Shown in pieces: positions 53,574 to 62,423 of a stretch of DNA of 64,000 bases (positions are counted from its first letter, which is position 1; every line of letters begins with the position of its first letter). The notes below the pieces were generated by a model. The model saw nothing but the letters and a program-made list of their open reading frames with translations, ran no database searches and had not been told where the DNA came from. The translations under genes were made by a program, and so were the position numbers. Origin of the DNA: Janthinobacterium sp. 344 (GTDB lineage: Bacteria; Pseudomonadota; Gammaproteobacteria; Burkholderiales; Burkholderiaceae_D); NCBI RefSeq assembly GCF_900112025.1, contig NZ_FOKL01000009.1:202274-266273 (forward strand). Direction: 5' to 3'.

Positions 53574-54238
53574 GGCACCGCCCCCGCAGCCTGCTTGCGG
53601 TAGTAACTTTGCAGTACGACTTGCGTGCTGTCCTGCGCGCCAAAACCGATGGCCGTGATGCGGTACACATAATTTTCCGTGCCCAGGCTGCCAGCCGCCG
53701 CCCCCGCCTCTTCGCCGGGCGGGTGAAACGGCAGCAGTTCGATGATGTAGCGGGGCCGGCGCGATGGCAGGAAACCCTGCCCCGTCTGCATGAGCGCGCC
53801 CGTAAACTGTCCATATGGCACCGAACGGCTGGCGCCGCTTCCACTGGCCGCGCCGGCGGCATCCAGTTCCATGCTCAACCACAGCGCCGGCGCGCCTGGG
53901 GCCGCGGGCAGGCACAAGCCCAGCTCGCCACCCGCACCAAGCCCATCGCCGCAGCCGGCCGCAAATCCCGCCGCACTGCCGGGGGCGAACAGGCCGCTGC
54001 GCCCCGGCGCGCCGGGCAAGCCTTCGATATCGTTCTGCGCATCCATCAATGCCTCCTCCGCCGCCTGGAACGCGACATGCCGGTCACGCCCGCCACGCGC
54101 CGCCTTTTCACCCTGCAAGGCCATCTGCGCGGCCGACACGCCCAGCAGCAAGATGACGATCAGCAGGCACAGCACATACACGAGGGTGGCACCGCCCTCG
54201 CGCCGCGGCCCGGCATGATGGCTGGCCATGGCGCGCAT
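53570..54238 (-). CDS. pilX: PilX-like minor pilus protein
   Basis: A 222-residue protein with one N-terminal membrane helix (T-L-V-Y-V-L-C-L-L-I-V-I-L-L-L-G-V-S-A-A-Q) followed by A-F-Q-A-A-E-E-A-L, the pattern of PilX/PilX_N proteins. The Glu at +5 of true pilins is absent, as is common for this subunit. The start is 3 bp after the pilW stop and the stop overlaps pilY1. Gly/Ala-rich in the middle. Confidence 0.85.
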   Translation of the reverse strand: MRAMASHHAGPRREGGATLVYVLCLLIVILLLGVSAAQMALQGEKAARGGRDRHVAFQAAEEALMDAQNDIEGLPGAPGRSGLFAPGSAAGFAAGCGDGLGAGGELGLCLPAAPGAPALWLSMELDAAGAASGSGASRSVPYGQFTGALMQTGQGFLPSRRPRYIIELLPFHPPGEEAGAAAGSLGTENYVYRITAIGFGAQDSTQVVLQSYYRKQAAGAVP

Positions 54239-54241
54239 CCC

Positions 54242-55204
54242 CTATCCCGGCCCGTTGCGCAGCAGGATGCTGGTCTGGACGACGTGCCGTCGTCGTCCCT
54301 GCTGCGCGGCCGGAAAGGCCGTGCGCAGGATATGCACACCGGGATCATTGGCGCCGGACGTCTGGGTATAGTCCTTGCCAAACAGGTCGAACTGCGCCGG
54401 CCCCATGTCCTCGAACTTGGCCGCCGCGCCCGTCTCGCCATGCAGCAGCAGGGCCACGCGCACGCCGGCGATGCGTTTCCAGTGCGTGCGGCGGTGCAAG
54501 TCGCGCTGGCGTTCCGCTGCCGTTTCCCCTGCCAGCAGCAGCGCCGCGTCGGCGGCGTCAAGCAGCGTGGCGTTGACATACTGGTTCGCCACCCCATCGG
54601 GCGGCGTATCCGTATCGAGGCCGTACAGCACCTGAAAGCCATCCACGCCGCGGATGATGGCGTCCGCGCCCCAGCCATTCGCGCCGCGGTATTTGCAGCG
54701 CAGTTCCCCGTCGCCATCGGCGCCTTGCGCAACATAAAAAATGCTCCAGCCCCGCTGCGCCTCCGACTGCGCGGCGCCCACGCCGAAGCCGGCGCAGTTA
54801 AGGATGGAACCGTCGCCACCCTCGTTCGCGCCGGCGCCGTCATAGCGCAAGGCCAGCACGTCGCTGCCGTGCATGGCATCGGCCAGTGGCTGGCTGATGC
54901 CCTCGCTATTCTTGCCCAGGCCGTGCGCGTCGAGGCCGGCGATGTTCGCGCTGTCGTGGTCGGCCTGGAACAGCGGCGCGGCGCTGCTGTCCCAGTTCAC
55001 GTACGCCGTCTGGCGCACGGCCCGGGCGATGGTGTCGAGCGCATAGCGGCCGTTGTCGTCCAGGCGCGCGCCGGCGGACTGGCCGGCGTAACTGCCGCTG
55101 GCCGCCAGCAGCACGGCGCTGGCCGCGAGCATCAGCATGGCGCCCAGGGACAAGGCCAGCAGCAGTTCGACCAGGCTCATGCCGCGACGACGTGCGATTC
55201 TCAT
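54242..55204 (-). CDS. pilW: PilW-like minor pilin
   Basis: A 320-residue prepilin with leader M-R-I-A-R-R-R-G and mature M-S-L-V-E-L-L-L-A-L-S-L-G-A, Glu at +5. D-D-N-G-R-Y-A-L-D-T-I-A-R near residue 50 and F-Q-V-L-Y-G-L-D-T-D near 195 are PilW features. The ATG overlaps the pilV stop (ATGA). With PilV, PilX and FimT it should form the complex that primes pilus assembly and carries PilY1. Confidence 0.9.
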   Translation of the reverse strand: MRIARRRGMSLVELLLALSLGAMLMLAASAVLLAASGSYAGQSAGARLDDNGRYALDTIARAVRQTAYVNWDSSAAPLFQADHDSANIAGLDAHGLGKNSEGISQPLADAMHGSDVLALRYDGAGANEGGDGSILNCAGFGVGAAQSEAQRGWSIFYVAQGADGDGELRCKYRGANGWGADAIIRGVDGFQVLYGLDTDTPPDGVANQYVNATLLDAADAALLLAGETAAERQRDLHRRTHWKRIAGVRVALLLHGETGAAAKFEDMGPAQFDLFGKDYTQTSGANDPGVHILRTAFPAAQQGRRRHVVQTSILLRNGPG

Positions 55205-55794
55205 GCCCCGCTTCCCCCCAGCTGCAACACCACCCTGGGCAGCGACTCGCCCGCCCCATTCACGGCCGCCTGGCCATCGGGCTGGCGGCCGCGCCAGCCC
55301 AGCTTGATGACGACGGGGGCGCCCTTGCCGCCGCTGCAGCTCCAGTGCCAGCCTTGCGCCGCGCCGTCCCACGCTTGCGCGTCGCGGCAGACCTGCACGC
55401 GCGCGCCGGGCAAGGCGGCATGCAGCTGCTGCTTCCACTCGGCGATATCGAATTGCGCCAGCTGCGCCGCACTGCAGGCGGCAATGCCGAAACAGGCCAC
55501 CGCGCCGCCGCCAGGCGCGGCGCCATCCGCCGGTGCCACATAGGACACGCCAAGATAGGGATTGCCCGCATCGGGGCCATACATGAGTGCGCTATTCGCG
55601 CGCATGCGTTCGGCCATGCCGGCGGCCAGTTGCGTCCCCGCCGACAGAAGCGCCGATTCATGGCGCGCGCGCAGGGAGGTCAGTTGCAGGATGCTGGCGC
55701 CCAGCAGGCCCAGCGCCAACAGCAGCAGCGACACCAGTACCTCGACCAGGCTGCTGCCACCGGGCAAACGATAGGCGCGACCGCCGTTGCGCAT
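55201..55794 (-). CDS. pilV: PilV-like minor pilin
   Basis: A 197-residue prepilin, first gene of the operon. Leader ends P-G-G, mature S-S-L-V-E-V-L-V-S-L-L-L-L-A-L-G-L-L-G, Glu at +5, followed by A-E-R-M-R-A-N near residue 60, a PilV mark. Cysteines (A-C-F-G-I-A-A-C) may form a loop. It overlaps pilW by 4 bp. The operon promoter should lie in 55795-56015, but no clear hexamers were found. Confidence 0.9.
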   Translation of the reverse strand: MRNGGRAYRLPGGSSLVEVLVSLLLLALGLLGASILQLTSLRARHESALLSAGTQLAAGMAERMRANSALMYGPDAGNPYLGVSYVAPADGAAPGGGAVACFGIAACSAAQLAQFDIAEWKQQLHAALPGARVQVCRDAQAWDGAAQGWHWSCSGGKGAPVVIKLGWRGRQPDGQAAVNGAGESLPRVVLQLGGSGA

Positions 55795-55966
55795 GAGGTG
55801 CTCCCTTCCGCGGAAAGAGTCGCAGGAACCGGCGGCCCAGCTACAAGATAGGCGCGCTAGCGCACTCCGGTCTGCGCGAGCGCAAACAGTCCGGCGATAA
55901 GCAGCAAAGAACGGCGCTGGAATTGATCAGGCGGCTTGCCAGGCGAACGCTGGCGTGGTGAGCGGG

Positions 55967-56003
55967 AACGGGGGAAAACGGGAAACGGAAAACGGAAAAC
56001 GGG
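55967..56003. repeat. Short AAAACGG-type tandem run upstream of pilV
   Basis: AACGG preceded by A-runs repeats about five times with units of 6-8 bases, between pilV and nrdR. Read toward pilV it is CCGTTTT repeated. Confidence 0.6.
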
Positions 56004-56015
56004 CCGATCAAACGC

Positions 56016-56050
56016 GCCGTAACGCGGTGGACGCTCCGCCCCGTTACGGC
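56016..56050 (-). terminator. Terminator hairpin after nrdR
   Basis: GCCGTAACG and CGTTACGGC are perfect 9-bp arms around a GC-rich inner hairpin, 7 bp past the nrdR stop. GCGTTTG follows on the reverse strand. Confidence 0.65.
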
Positions 56051-56057
56051 AGAAGCG

Positions 56058-56519
56058 TCAGGGCTTGCGGGCCTGCCCCACTTCGGCAATCGCATCCTGG
56101 AATTCGGCCAGGTCTTCGAAATTCTTGTACACGGACGCGAAGCGGATATACGCGATCTTGTCGAGGCGCTTGAGTTCCTGCATGACGAGCTCGCCGATAT
56201 AGCCGGAATCGACTTCGCGCAAGCCGCTGGTCAGCAGTTTTTCCTGGATGGAGGCGATGGCCGTATCCACGGAGGCGGCCGCGACGGGGCGCTTGCGCAA
56301 GGCCAGCATCAGACTGCCGCGCAACTTATCCGCAGCGAACTCCGTCCGGCTGCCATTCTTTTTGACGACGGCCGGCATGATAAGTTCAATGCGCTCGTAG
56401 GTGGTGAAACGCTTGTCGCATTTGCCGCAGCGGCGGCGCCGACGGATGGCATCCCCTTCCTCCGATACGCGCGTATCGAGAACCTGGGTGTCGCCGTGCT
56501 GGCAAAATGGACATTTCAT
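56058..56519 (-). CDS. nrdR: Ribonucleotide reductase repressor NrdR
   Basis: NrdR represses nrd genes when dATP is plentiful. The 153-residue protein has the zinc ribbon C-P-F-C (3-6) and C-G-K-C (31-34), then an ATP-cone ([26 protein letters not shown]). The start at 56519 begins the conserved M-K-C-P-F-C. It lies downstream of glyA on the same strand, a common pairing. Confidence 0.97.
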   Translation of the reverse strand: MKCPFCQHGDTQVLDTRVSEEGDAIRRRRRCGKCDKRFTTYERIELIMPAVVKKNGSRTEFAADKLRGSLMLALRKRPVAAASVDTAIASIQEKLLTSGLREVDSGYIGELVMQELKRLDKIAYIRFASVYKNFEDLAEFQDAIAEVGQARKP

Positions 56520-56560
56520 GGGGCGGGACAGCTTTATAGTAGTTAATGACGGAAAATCGC

Positions 56561-56602
56561 CGCCCTTGTACAAAGGGCGCCCGAATCACTCCGGACGCCC
56601 TT
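56561..56602 (-). promoter_or_regulatory. Alternative hairpins in the glyA-nrdR gap
   Basis: CGCCCTT at 56561-56567, AAGGGCG at 56573-56579 and CGCCCTT at 56596-56602 allow the middle segment to pair with either neighbour but not both. This lies 42 bp before the nrdR start. The arms are seen; a switching role is inferred. Confidence 0.45.
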
Positions 56603-56613
56603 GGGCAGAACTG

Positions 56614-56652
56614 GAATGTGTCAGACAGAATCTTACTCTGTATGACACATTC
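56614..56652. terminator. Inverted repeat after glyA
   Basis: GAATGTGTCA and TGACACATTC are perfect 10-bp arms, extended by CAGA/TCTG inside. It begins about 12 bp past the glyA stop and may end or stabilise the glyA message. No T-run. Confidence 0.55.
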
Positions 56653-56663
56653 TGGACAGTCTC

Positions 56664-57911
56664 TTAAGCAGCGTACACAGGGTGCGCATCGGCCAGCACT
56701 TTTACGGCCGCCTTGACGCGCTCGATGGTGGCGGCGTCATGCGGATTGTCCAGCACGTCGGCGATCAGGTTGCCCACTTCTTCCGCTTGCGCTTCCTTGA
56801 AACCGCGCGTCGTCATCGCCGGGCTGCCCAGGCGGATGCCCGAGGTGACGAATGGCTTTTGCGGGTCGTTCGGGATGCCGTTCTTGTTGCAGGTGATGTG
56901 CGCGGAACCGAGGATGGCTTCGGCTTCCTTGCCCGTCAGGTTCTTGGCGCGCAGGTCGACCAGCATGACGTGCGACTCGGTGCCGCCGGACACGATGCGC
57001 AGGCCGCGCTTGATCAGGGTCTTCGCCAGCACGTCGGCGTTCTTGATCACTTGCTTCTGGTATTCGACGAACTCAGGGCTCAGCGCTTCCTTGAAGGCGA
57101 CGGCCTTGCCGGCGATCACGTGCATCAGCGGGCCGCCCTGGATGCCAGGGAAGATGGCCGAGTTGATGGCTTTTTCGTGCTCGGCCTTCATCAGGATGAT
57201 GCCGCCGCGCGGGCCGCGCAGCGATTTGTGCGTGGTCGAGGTGACGAAGTCGGCGAACGGCACCGGGTTCGGGTACAGGCCGGCCGCGATCAGGCCCGCG
57301 TAGTGGGCCATGTCCACCATGAAGTAGGCGCCCACTTCCTTGGCGATCTTGCTGAAGCGTTCGAAGTCGATCTTTTTCGAGAACGCGGACGCGCCGGCGA
57401 TGATCAGCTTTGGCTTGCGCTCGCGGGCCAGGCGTTCCATGGCGTCGTAGTCGATGTCTTCTTCCGCCGTCAAGCCATACGAGACCACGTCGAACCACTT
57501 GCCGGACATGTTCAGCGGCATGCCGTGGGTCAGGTGGCCGCCTTCGGCCAGCGACATGCCCATGATCAGATCGCCCGGTTTCAGCATGGCGAAGAACACG
57601 CCCTGGTTCGCCTGCGAACCGGAGTTCGGCTGCACGTTCGCGCATTCGGCGCCGAACAGCTGTTTCACGCGGTCGATGGCCAGTTGCTCGGCGACGTCGA
57701 CGTATTCGCAGCCGCCGTAGTAGCGCTTGCCTGGATAGCCTTCGGCATATTTATTCGTCAGCTGCGAGCCTTGCGCTTCCATTACGGCTGGCGACGTGTA
57801 GTTCTCCGACGCGATCAGTTCAATGTGGTCGTGCTGGCGCGTATTTTCTTTTTGAATGACGGCGAACAGTTCCGGATCGACGTTGGCGAGGTTGTGATCT
57901 TTTGCAAACAT
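56664..57911 (-). CDS. glyA: Serine hydroxymethyltransferase
   Basis: GlyA converts serine and tetrahydrofolate to glycine and methylene-THF, the main source of one-carbon units. The 415-residue PLP enzyme has [10 protein letters not shown] near 30-39 and [27 protein letters not shown] near 224-236 holds the PLP Lys. GGAG lies upstream of the ATG. A ZTP riboswitch lies in its 5' leader. Confidence 0.97.
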   Translation of the reverse strand: MFAKDHNLANVDPELFAVIQKENTRQHDHIELIASENYTSPAVMEAQGSQLTNKYAEGYPGKRYYGGCEYVDVAEQLAIDRVKQLFGAECANVQPNSGSQANQGVFFAMLKPGDLIMGMSLAEGGHLTHGMPLNMSGKWFDVVSYGLTAEEDIDYDAMERLARERKPKLIIAGASAFSKKIDFERFSKIAKEVGAYFMVDMAHYAGLIAAGLYPNPVPFADFVTSTTHKSLRGPRGGIILMKAEHEKAINSAIFPGIQGGPLMHVIAGKAVAFKEALSPEFVEYQKQVIKNADVLAKTLIKRGLRIVSGGTESHVMLVDLRAKNLTGKEAEAILGSAHITCNKNGIPNDPQKPFVTSGIRLGSPAMTTRGFKEAQAEEVGNLIADVLDNPHDAATIERVKAAVKVLADAHPVYAA

Positions 57912-57997
57912 GTAAAAACTCCAAGTATGAGGGTGCTTGTACTGGCAGGTTGGATCGAATGAGGGGAGCCGGCGTTAAGTGAATAACAACATTGGAC

Positions 57998-58033
57998 AGG
58001 CAGCCTCTTCGTGCTTTTCCATAGTGGCTACCC
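57998..58033 (-). promoter_or_regulatory. Possible expression platform of the ZTP riboswitch
   Basis: GGGTAGCC, which contains the 3' end of the riboswitch core, can pair over 8 bp with GGCTGCCT about 20 nt downstream. Such pairing would compete with the ligand-bound fold. No T-run follows, so control by terminator is not obvious. Confidence 0.4.
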
Positions 58034-58142
58034 AGGCGAACGGCTGATGAAAAATCTCACGTTTCCCGGTGGATGCCCACCTTTCGCCGGTTTGCCGATC
58101 GCCATTCAGGCTGATCGCCGACTTTTCGCCAGTCACGTGAGA
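58026..58142 (-). promoter_or_regulatory. ZTP (pfl) riboswitch upstream of glyA
   Basis: On the glyA strand TCTCACGT at 58142-58135 pairs perfectly with ACGTGAGA at 58062-58055 (P1). Next to it is the conserved GTGACTGGCGA, then ACCGGGAAACGTGAG at the 3' side of subdomain 1. After a short U-rich linker the second subdomain has CCGTTCGCCTGGGTA, matching the ZTP class CCGCCUGGGCA signature. The core ends about 115 nt before the glyA ATG. ZTP and ZMP report 10-formyl-THF shortage, and glyA is a known target gene of this class. Recognised from memory of the consensus. Confidence 0.85.
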
Positions 58143-58450
58143 CGTAATGGAAATCAAATTGTAAGTTAAGTGCCCAAATTGAGCAAGGAATGCAACGGTG
58201 CGGCTATAATCGCCGCGCGCCGCAACGGCCCGGGCGCGCCCCGGGCGCGGGCGCCAGTTCTTAAGCTGAACTTAAACCTGGCCAGGGCGTGTAAGCGTAT
58301 GTTACGAAGCTTGCCATTGCGCACCCCGGATCTACAATGCTGCGGTGCAACTTGCATGCTGCTTTTACATGGCTTTCCAGCAAGCGCCCACAGTCACAAC
58401 AAGAAAAATCGCGTAAAATGTTGCTCAATCTCACTACTGGCGCAATAAAC

Positions 58451-58852
58451 ATGCCTTCAGTCTTTACCTGGAACGTACGTGTCTACTATGAAGACACCGA
58501 CGCCGGCGGCATCGTCTATTACGCAAACTACCTGAAATTCTTCGAGCGCGCGCGCACCGAATGGCTGCGCGCCATCGACGTGGGCCAGCAGGAATTGCTG
58601 GAACAGCACGACGCGATGTTCGTTGTCAAAAGCGTCAACGCCGACTATCATGCGCCAGCCAGGCTCGATGACACGTTAAGATTAACCCTGAGCATAGAAA
58701 AAATGGGGCGCGCCTCCATCGTTTTCCTGCAACAAGCCTGGTGCGGCGACAGCCTGCTCAACACGGCCCGCGTCAAGATCGGCTGCGTCGATTCGGCACT
58801 GCGCCCGCGCGCCGTGCCCGATGCCGTGGCGGCCCGCATGCGCGCCGCCTGA
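58451..58852 (+). CDS. ybgC: YbgC-type acyl-CoA thioesterase
   Basis: A 133-residue hot-dog-fold thioesterase, first gene of the tol-pal operon. V-Y-Y-E-D-T-D-A-G-G-I-V-Y-Y-A-N-Y near residues 10-26 includes the catalytic Asp and Tyr. The start at 58451 gives the usual short N-terminus; an in-frame ATG at 58418 is possible. It acts in the cytoplasm, possibly on phospholipid acyl chains, and is 46 bp before tolQ. Confidence 0.92.
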   Translation: MPSVFTWNVRVYYEDTDAGGIVYYANYLKFFERARTEWLRAIDVGQQELLEQHDAMFVVKSVNADYHAPARLDDTLRLTLSIEKMGRASIVFLQQAWCGDSLLNTARVKIGCVDSALRPRAVPDAVAARMRAA

Positions 58853-58898
58853 GCCCCACCCGCCACCCCGGACAATTCACCCAACAGACTGCCTGCCA

Positions 58899-59588
58899 AT
58901 GAACGTTACACAAGATCTTTCTTTCCTCGCGCTCATCACCAATGCCCACCTGATCGTGCAATTGATCATGGCCCTGTTGCTGCTGATTTCCCTGACCAGC
59001 TGGACCTATATTTTCCGCAAGATGTTTGCCGTGCGCCAGGCGCGCAAGCAGACCATCGAATTTGAACGTAGCTTCTGGGCCGGCGGCAACCTGCATGCGC
59101 TGCACCAGAGCGCCAGCGGCAACCGCGACCAGAGCGGCGCGCTGGCCCGCATCTTCGACGCCGGCATGGGCGAATTCATCAAGGGCAAGGCGTCCTACGG
59201 TTCGCGCGAAGCGCTGGACGTCGGTGCCGTGCTCGACGGTGCCCGCCGCGCCATGCGCGCCGCCTTCCAGCGCGAAATGGACGCGCTCGAATCGCACCTG
59301 GCCTTCCTCGCTTCCGTCGGCTCCGTCTCGCCGTACATCGGCTTGCTGGGTACCGTATGGGGCATCATGAACGCCTTCCGCGGCCTGGCCAACGTGCAGC
59401 AAGCCACCCTGGCCGCCGTCGCGCCCGGTATTGCCGAAGCGCTGATCGCCACCGCCATCGGCCTGTTCGCGGCGATTCCCGCCGTCGTCGCCTACAACCG
59501 TTTTTCGCACGACATCGACCGCCTGGCGATCCGCTTCGAGAGCTTCGTCGAGGAATTCTCGAACATCTTGCAGCGCCAGTCGCGCTAA
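58899..59588 (+). CDS. tolQ: Tol-Pal system protein TolQ
   Basis: TolQ and TolR form the proton-driven motor of the Tol system in the inner membrane. The 229-residue protein has three helices (near 18-40, 135-160 and 170-195) and the MotA/ExbB signature Y-I-G-L-L-G-T-V-W-G-I-M with A-L-I-A-T-A-I-G-L-F-A-A-I-P-A-V. The start at 58899 begins M-N-V-T-Q-D-L-S. tolR follows after 15 bp. Confidence 0.97.
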   Translation: MNVTQDLSFLALITNAHLIVQLIMALLLLISLTSWTYIFRKMFAVRQARKQTIEFERSFWAGGNLHALHQSASGNRDQSGALARIFDAGMGEFIKGKASYGSREALDVGAVLDGARRAMRAAFQREMDALESHLAFLASVGSVSPYIGLLGTVWGIMNAFRGLANVQQATLAAVAPGIAEALIATAIGLFAAIPAVVAYNRFSHDIDRLAIRFESFVEEFSNILQRQSR

Positions 59589-59603
59589 GAGGGAGCACTG
59601 CCC

Positions 59604-60044
59604 ATGGGTTCCTCATTCAATAGTGGCGGCATGCGCGGTGGCCGCGGCCGCAAGTTCAAGTCGGAAATCAACGTCGTGCCATACATCGACGTGATGCTGG
59701 TGCTGCTGATCATTTTCATGGTGATGCCGTCGTCGAACAATCCCAGCGTGGTGAACCTGCCCAACGCGGAAAAGTCGGCGAAACCGCCCGACGACTATAT
59801 TCAGATCGTGCTGAAACCGAATGGTTCGCTGTCGATCGGCCTGATTGGCAAGGAACAGCTGGCGCCGGAAACGGAGCCGAACCGCGACGCCCTGCTGCGC
59901 AAGCTGCGCGGCTTGCATGAAACCAATCCGGAGTATCCCGTGATGATCGCGGGCGACAAGGACAGCAAATACGACGACGTGATCCAGCTGATTTCGGAAG
60001 CGAAGAAGATGGGCATCACCCGCGTTGGCCTGGCCACCAAGTAA
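59604..60044 (+). CDS. tolR: Tol-Pal system protein TolR
   Basis: A 146-residue ExbD/TolR protein with a single helix near residues 28-45. V-V-P-Y-I-D-V-M-L-V-L-L-I-I-F-M-V holds the conserved Asp that carries protons with TolQ. The periplasmic domain follows and ends V-G-L-A-T-K. An N-terminal Gly/Arg-rich stretch (G-G-M-R-G-G-R-G-R-K) is typical of beta-proteobacteria. Confidence 0.96.
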   Translation: MGSSFNSGGMRGGRGRKFKSEINVVPYIDVMLVLLIIFMVMPSSNNPSVVNLPNAEKSAKPPDDYIQIVLKPNGSLSIGLIGKEQLAPETEPNRDALLRKLRGLHETNPEYPVMIAGDKDSKYDDVIQLISEAKKMGITRVGLATK

Positions 60045-60092
60045 GCGCAGCACCCCGACTCCAGACTTGACCGTTTTTAGATAGACTAGACT

Positions 60093-61109
60093 TTGCAGAC
60101 CAAACAAATCGACCATGTACTCGGCAAGCCCTACAGCGTGCCGCGCGAACGCAGCCGCTGGCCCTCGCTGGGCCTGGCGCTGGCGATGCACCTTGGCCTG
60201 CTGTTTTTCCTGTGGGTGGGCGTACACTGGCAAAGTACGGAGCCGGTCGCCGTGGAAGCGGAAGTGTGGGACATGCAGGTGCAGACGGCCGCGCCGGCGC
60301 CCGAAGTGACTACCGAGCCGGAACCCACCCCGGCGCCGCCGCCGGAGCCGGTAGTGGAGCAGCCCGCCCCGCCGCCACCGCCGCCCGTGGCGGCGCCCGA
60401 GCCGAAGGTCGACCTGCGCGAAGCGGAAATCGCCCTCGCACGCAAGAAGGCCAAGCTGAAGGAAGAAAAAGACAAGGCCGCGGCGGAAGAGCGCCGCAAG
60501 CAGGAACAGAAGGAACGCGAGGAAGAAAAGCGCGAACTGGAAAAACAGAAGCAGAAAGAGAAAGACAAGGCCGAGAAGCTGGAAAAAGAGAAGGCTGACA
60601 AGCTGGAAAAAGCCAAGCTGGCCAAGGAAAAAGAGAAAGCGGAAGAAAAAGCCGAGAAGGAACTGGCGGACAAGAAAGCCGCGGCGGAAAAAGCCGCCAA
60701 GGCGAAGAAAGCGGCGGAAGAGAAAAAAGCCGCCGACAAGGCACGCGCCGCCGAAATGAGCCGCATCACGGGCGCCGTCGGCACGGGTACGACGGGCACG
60801 GCCGCGAAAGCGACCGCGCCACGCAAGGACAGCGGCTATGTCGCTGCCCTGACGAGCAAGATCAAGGGCAACCTCGCGTATAGCGGCAGCACGGACGTGC
60901 CGGGCAACCCGCGCGCCGTGTTCAAGATCGAGCAATTGCCAACTGGGGAAATTATTTCGGTCCGAAAGATAAAAAGTAGCGGACTGCCGGCGTATGACAG
61001 CGCGGTGGAAAACGCCATTAATAAATCGTCGCCACTGCCGAAGAAAAAAGACGGCACTGTGGAACGCGAGATTGAACTCATATTCGAGATGAAGGATTTG
61101 CCTAAATGA
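60093..61109 (+). CDS. tolA: Tol-Pal system protein TolA
   Basis: TolA spans the periplasm from the TolQR motor to Pal and TolB. The 338-residue protein has one helix near 25-45 (L-A-M-H-L-G-L-L-F-F-L-W-V-G-V) and a Pro-rich segment (~68-105). A long Lys/Glu/Ala coiled coil (~110-225) follows, then a globular C-terminal domain (~245-335). The only start that keeps the cytoplasmic tail is TTG at 60093, with no clear ribosome site; later in-frame ATGs would remove the membrane anchor. It overlaps tolB by 4 bp. Confidence 0.9.
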   Translation: MQTKQIDHVLGKPYSVPRERSRWPSLGLALAMHLGLLFFLWVGVHWQSTEPVAVEAEVWDMQVQTAAPAPEVTTEPEPTPAPPPEPVVEQPAPPPPPPVAAPEPKVDLREAEIALARKKAKLKEEKDKAAAEERRKQEQKEREEEKRELEKQKQKEKDKAEKLEKEKADKLEKAKLAKEKEKAEEKAEKELADKKAAAEKAAKAKKAAEEKKAADKARAAEMSRITGAVGTGTTGTAAKATAPRKDSGYVAALTSKIKGNLAYSGSTDVPGNPRAVFKIEQLPTGEIISVRKIKSSGLPAYDSAVENAINKSSPLPKKKDGTVEREIELIFEMKDLPK

Positions 61110-62383
61110 TGACCATGAAAAAAATGAGCTATGTCGTGCTCTGCGCCAGCCTGATGCTGGGCGCAGCCGGCGCCCAGGCGCAGCTGCGCGTGGAAATTAC
61201 CGGTATCGGCAGCAACCAGATTCCTGTCGCCATCGCCAACTTCGTCAATGAATCGGCGGCGCCGCAACCGCTGTCGTCCATCATCAAGGCCGACCTGACG
61301 CGCAGCGGCGTGTTCAAGCTGATCGATGCCGACACGGCCATCGCCGAAACGGCGCCCGTCAGCTACGACCAGTGGAAGTCGCGCGGCGCCGACGCGCTGG
61401 CGGCCGGCAGCGTGCAAACCATGGCCGACGGCCGCCTGGACGTGCGCTACAAGCTGTTCGACACCATCAAGGGCACGCAGCTGTCGAGCATGAACAATGC
61501 GGCCGCGCCGCAGTTCAACCGCCTGCTGGCGCACAAGATCGCCGATGACATCTATGAAAAGCTGACGGGCACCAAGGGCGCGTTTTCCACGCGCATCGCC
61601 TACGTCACGCAATCGGGCCGCGAATACCGCCTGGAAGTGGCCGACGCCGATGGCGAAGGCATCCAGGTGGCCCTGCGCTCGAACGAGCCGATCATTTCGC
61701 CCGCCTGGTCGCCAGACGGCACCAAGGTGGCGTATGTGTCGTTTGAAAAACGCAAGCCCATCGTCTACGTGCAAAACCTGGTGACGCGCCAGCGCACCAT
61801 CGTATCGAACGAAAAAGGCAGCAATTCAGCGCCCAGCTGGAGCCCGGACGGCACGCGCCTGGCCGTGGCCCTGTCGCGCGACGGCCATACCCAGGTCTAT
61901 ATCATGAACGCCGATGGCGGTGGCTTGCGCCGCCTGACCACCAGCAGCGGCATCGATACGGAACCACAATTCTCGGCCGATGGCCAAAGCATCTACTTCA
62001 CCAGCGATCGCAGCGGCGGACCACAAATCTACCGCATGCCCATCAATGGCGGCGAAGCCAAGCGCGTGACGTTTGGCGGCTCCTACAATACCAGCCCGCG
62101 GGTCTCCCCCGACGGGAAGACACTCGCTTATATTTCCCGTCGCGACGGCAATTTCCAGCTCTACGCGCTCGACCTGGCTAGTGGCCAGGACCTGCGCCTG
62201 TCGGACACCGCCAACGACGAATCACCGAGCTTCTCGCCCAACGGGAAATATATCATGTACGCGACCGAATCCGGACGACGCAAGTCGTTGGCGGTGGTTT
62301 CGGTGGATGGTCGCGTCAAGCAGCGTCTGACCACGCAAGCTGGCAATATCAAGGAGCCCACCTGGGGTCCTTTCATGAAGTAA
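61106..62383 (+). CDS. tolB: Tol-Pal system protein TolB
   Basis: A 425-residue periplasmic protein with signal peptide ending A-Q-A-Q. An N-terminal domain (~25-160) is followed by a six-bladed propeller with repeated W-S-P-D-G-T and F-S-x-D/N-G motifs (for example W-S-P-D-G-T near 201 and 251). It binds Pal and is released by TolA. The ATG at 61106 overlaps the tolA stop; a second ATG at 61115 is also possible. Confidence 0.97.
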   Translation: MMTMKKMSYVVLCASLMLGAAGAQAQLRVEITGIGSNQIPVAIANFVNESAAPQPLSSIIKADLTRSGVFKLIDADTAIAETAPVSYDQWKSRGADALAAGSVQTMADGRLDVRYKLFDTIKGTQLSSMNNAAAPQFNRLLAHKIADDIYEKLTGTKGAFSTRIAYVTQSGREYRLEVADADGEGIQVALRSNEPIISPAWSPDGTKVAYVSFEKRKPIVYVQNLVTRQRTIVSNEKGSNSAPSWSPDGTRLAVALSRDGHTQVYIMNADGGGLRRLTTSSGIDTEPQFSADGQSIYFTSDRSGGPQIYRMPINGGEAKRVTFGGSYNTSPRVSPDGKTLAYISRRDGNFQLYALDLASGQDLRLSDTANDESPSFSPNGKYIMYATESGRRKSLAVVSVDGRVKQRLTTQAGNIKEPTWGPFMK

Positions 62384-62423
62384 TGCAGTACGTTTTACCT
62401 TAACCACGACCCGGAGAATAAAA

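Larger units (their letters stand above)
57912..58450. other. 539-bp gap: glyA leader and ybgC upstream region
   Basis: The left half (57912-58142) is the glyA leader with the ZTP riboswitch. The right half (58143-58450) holds the divergent promoters for glyA and ybgC-tol; no near-consensus pair could be picked with confidence. No ORF is supported. Confidence 0.5.

Noticed and set aside
57912..58142. Glycine riboswitch before glyA
   Set aside because: Tandem glycine aptamer motifs are absent; the conserved segments fit the ZTP class instead.
57975..58157. 60-residue reverse ORF upstream of glyA
   Set aside because: It coincides with the ZTP riboswitch; conserved RNA motifs explain the sequence better than coding.
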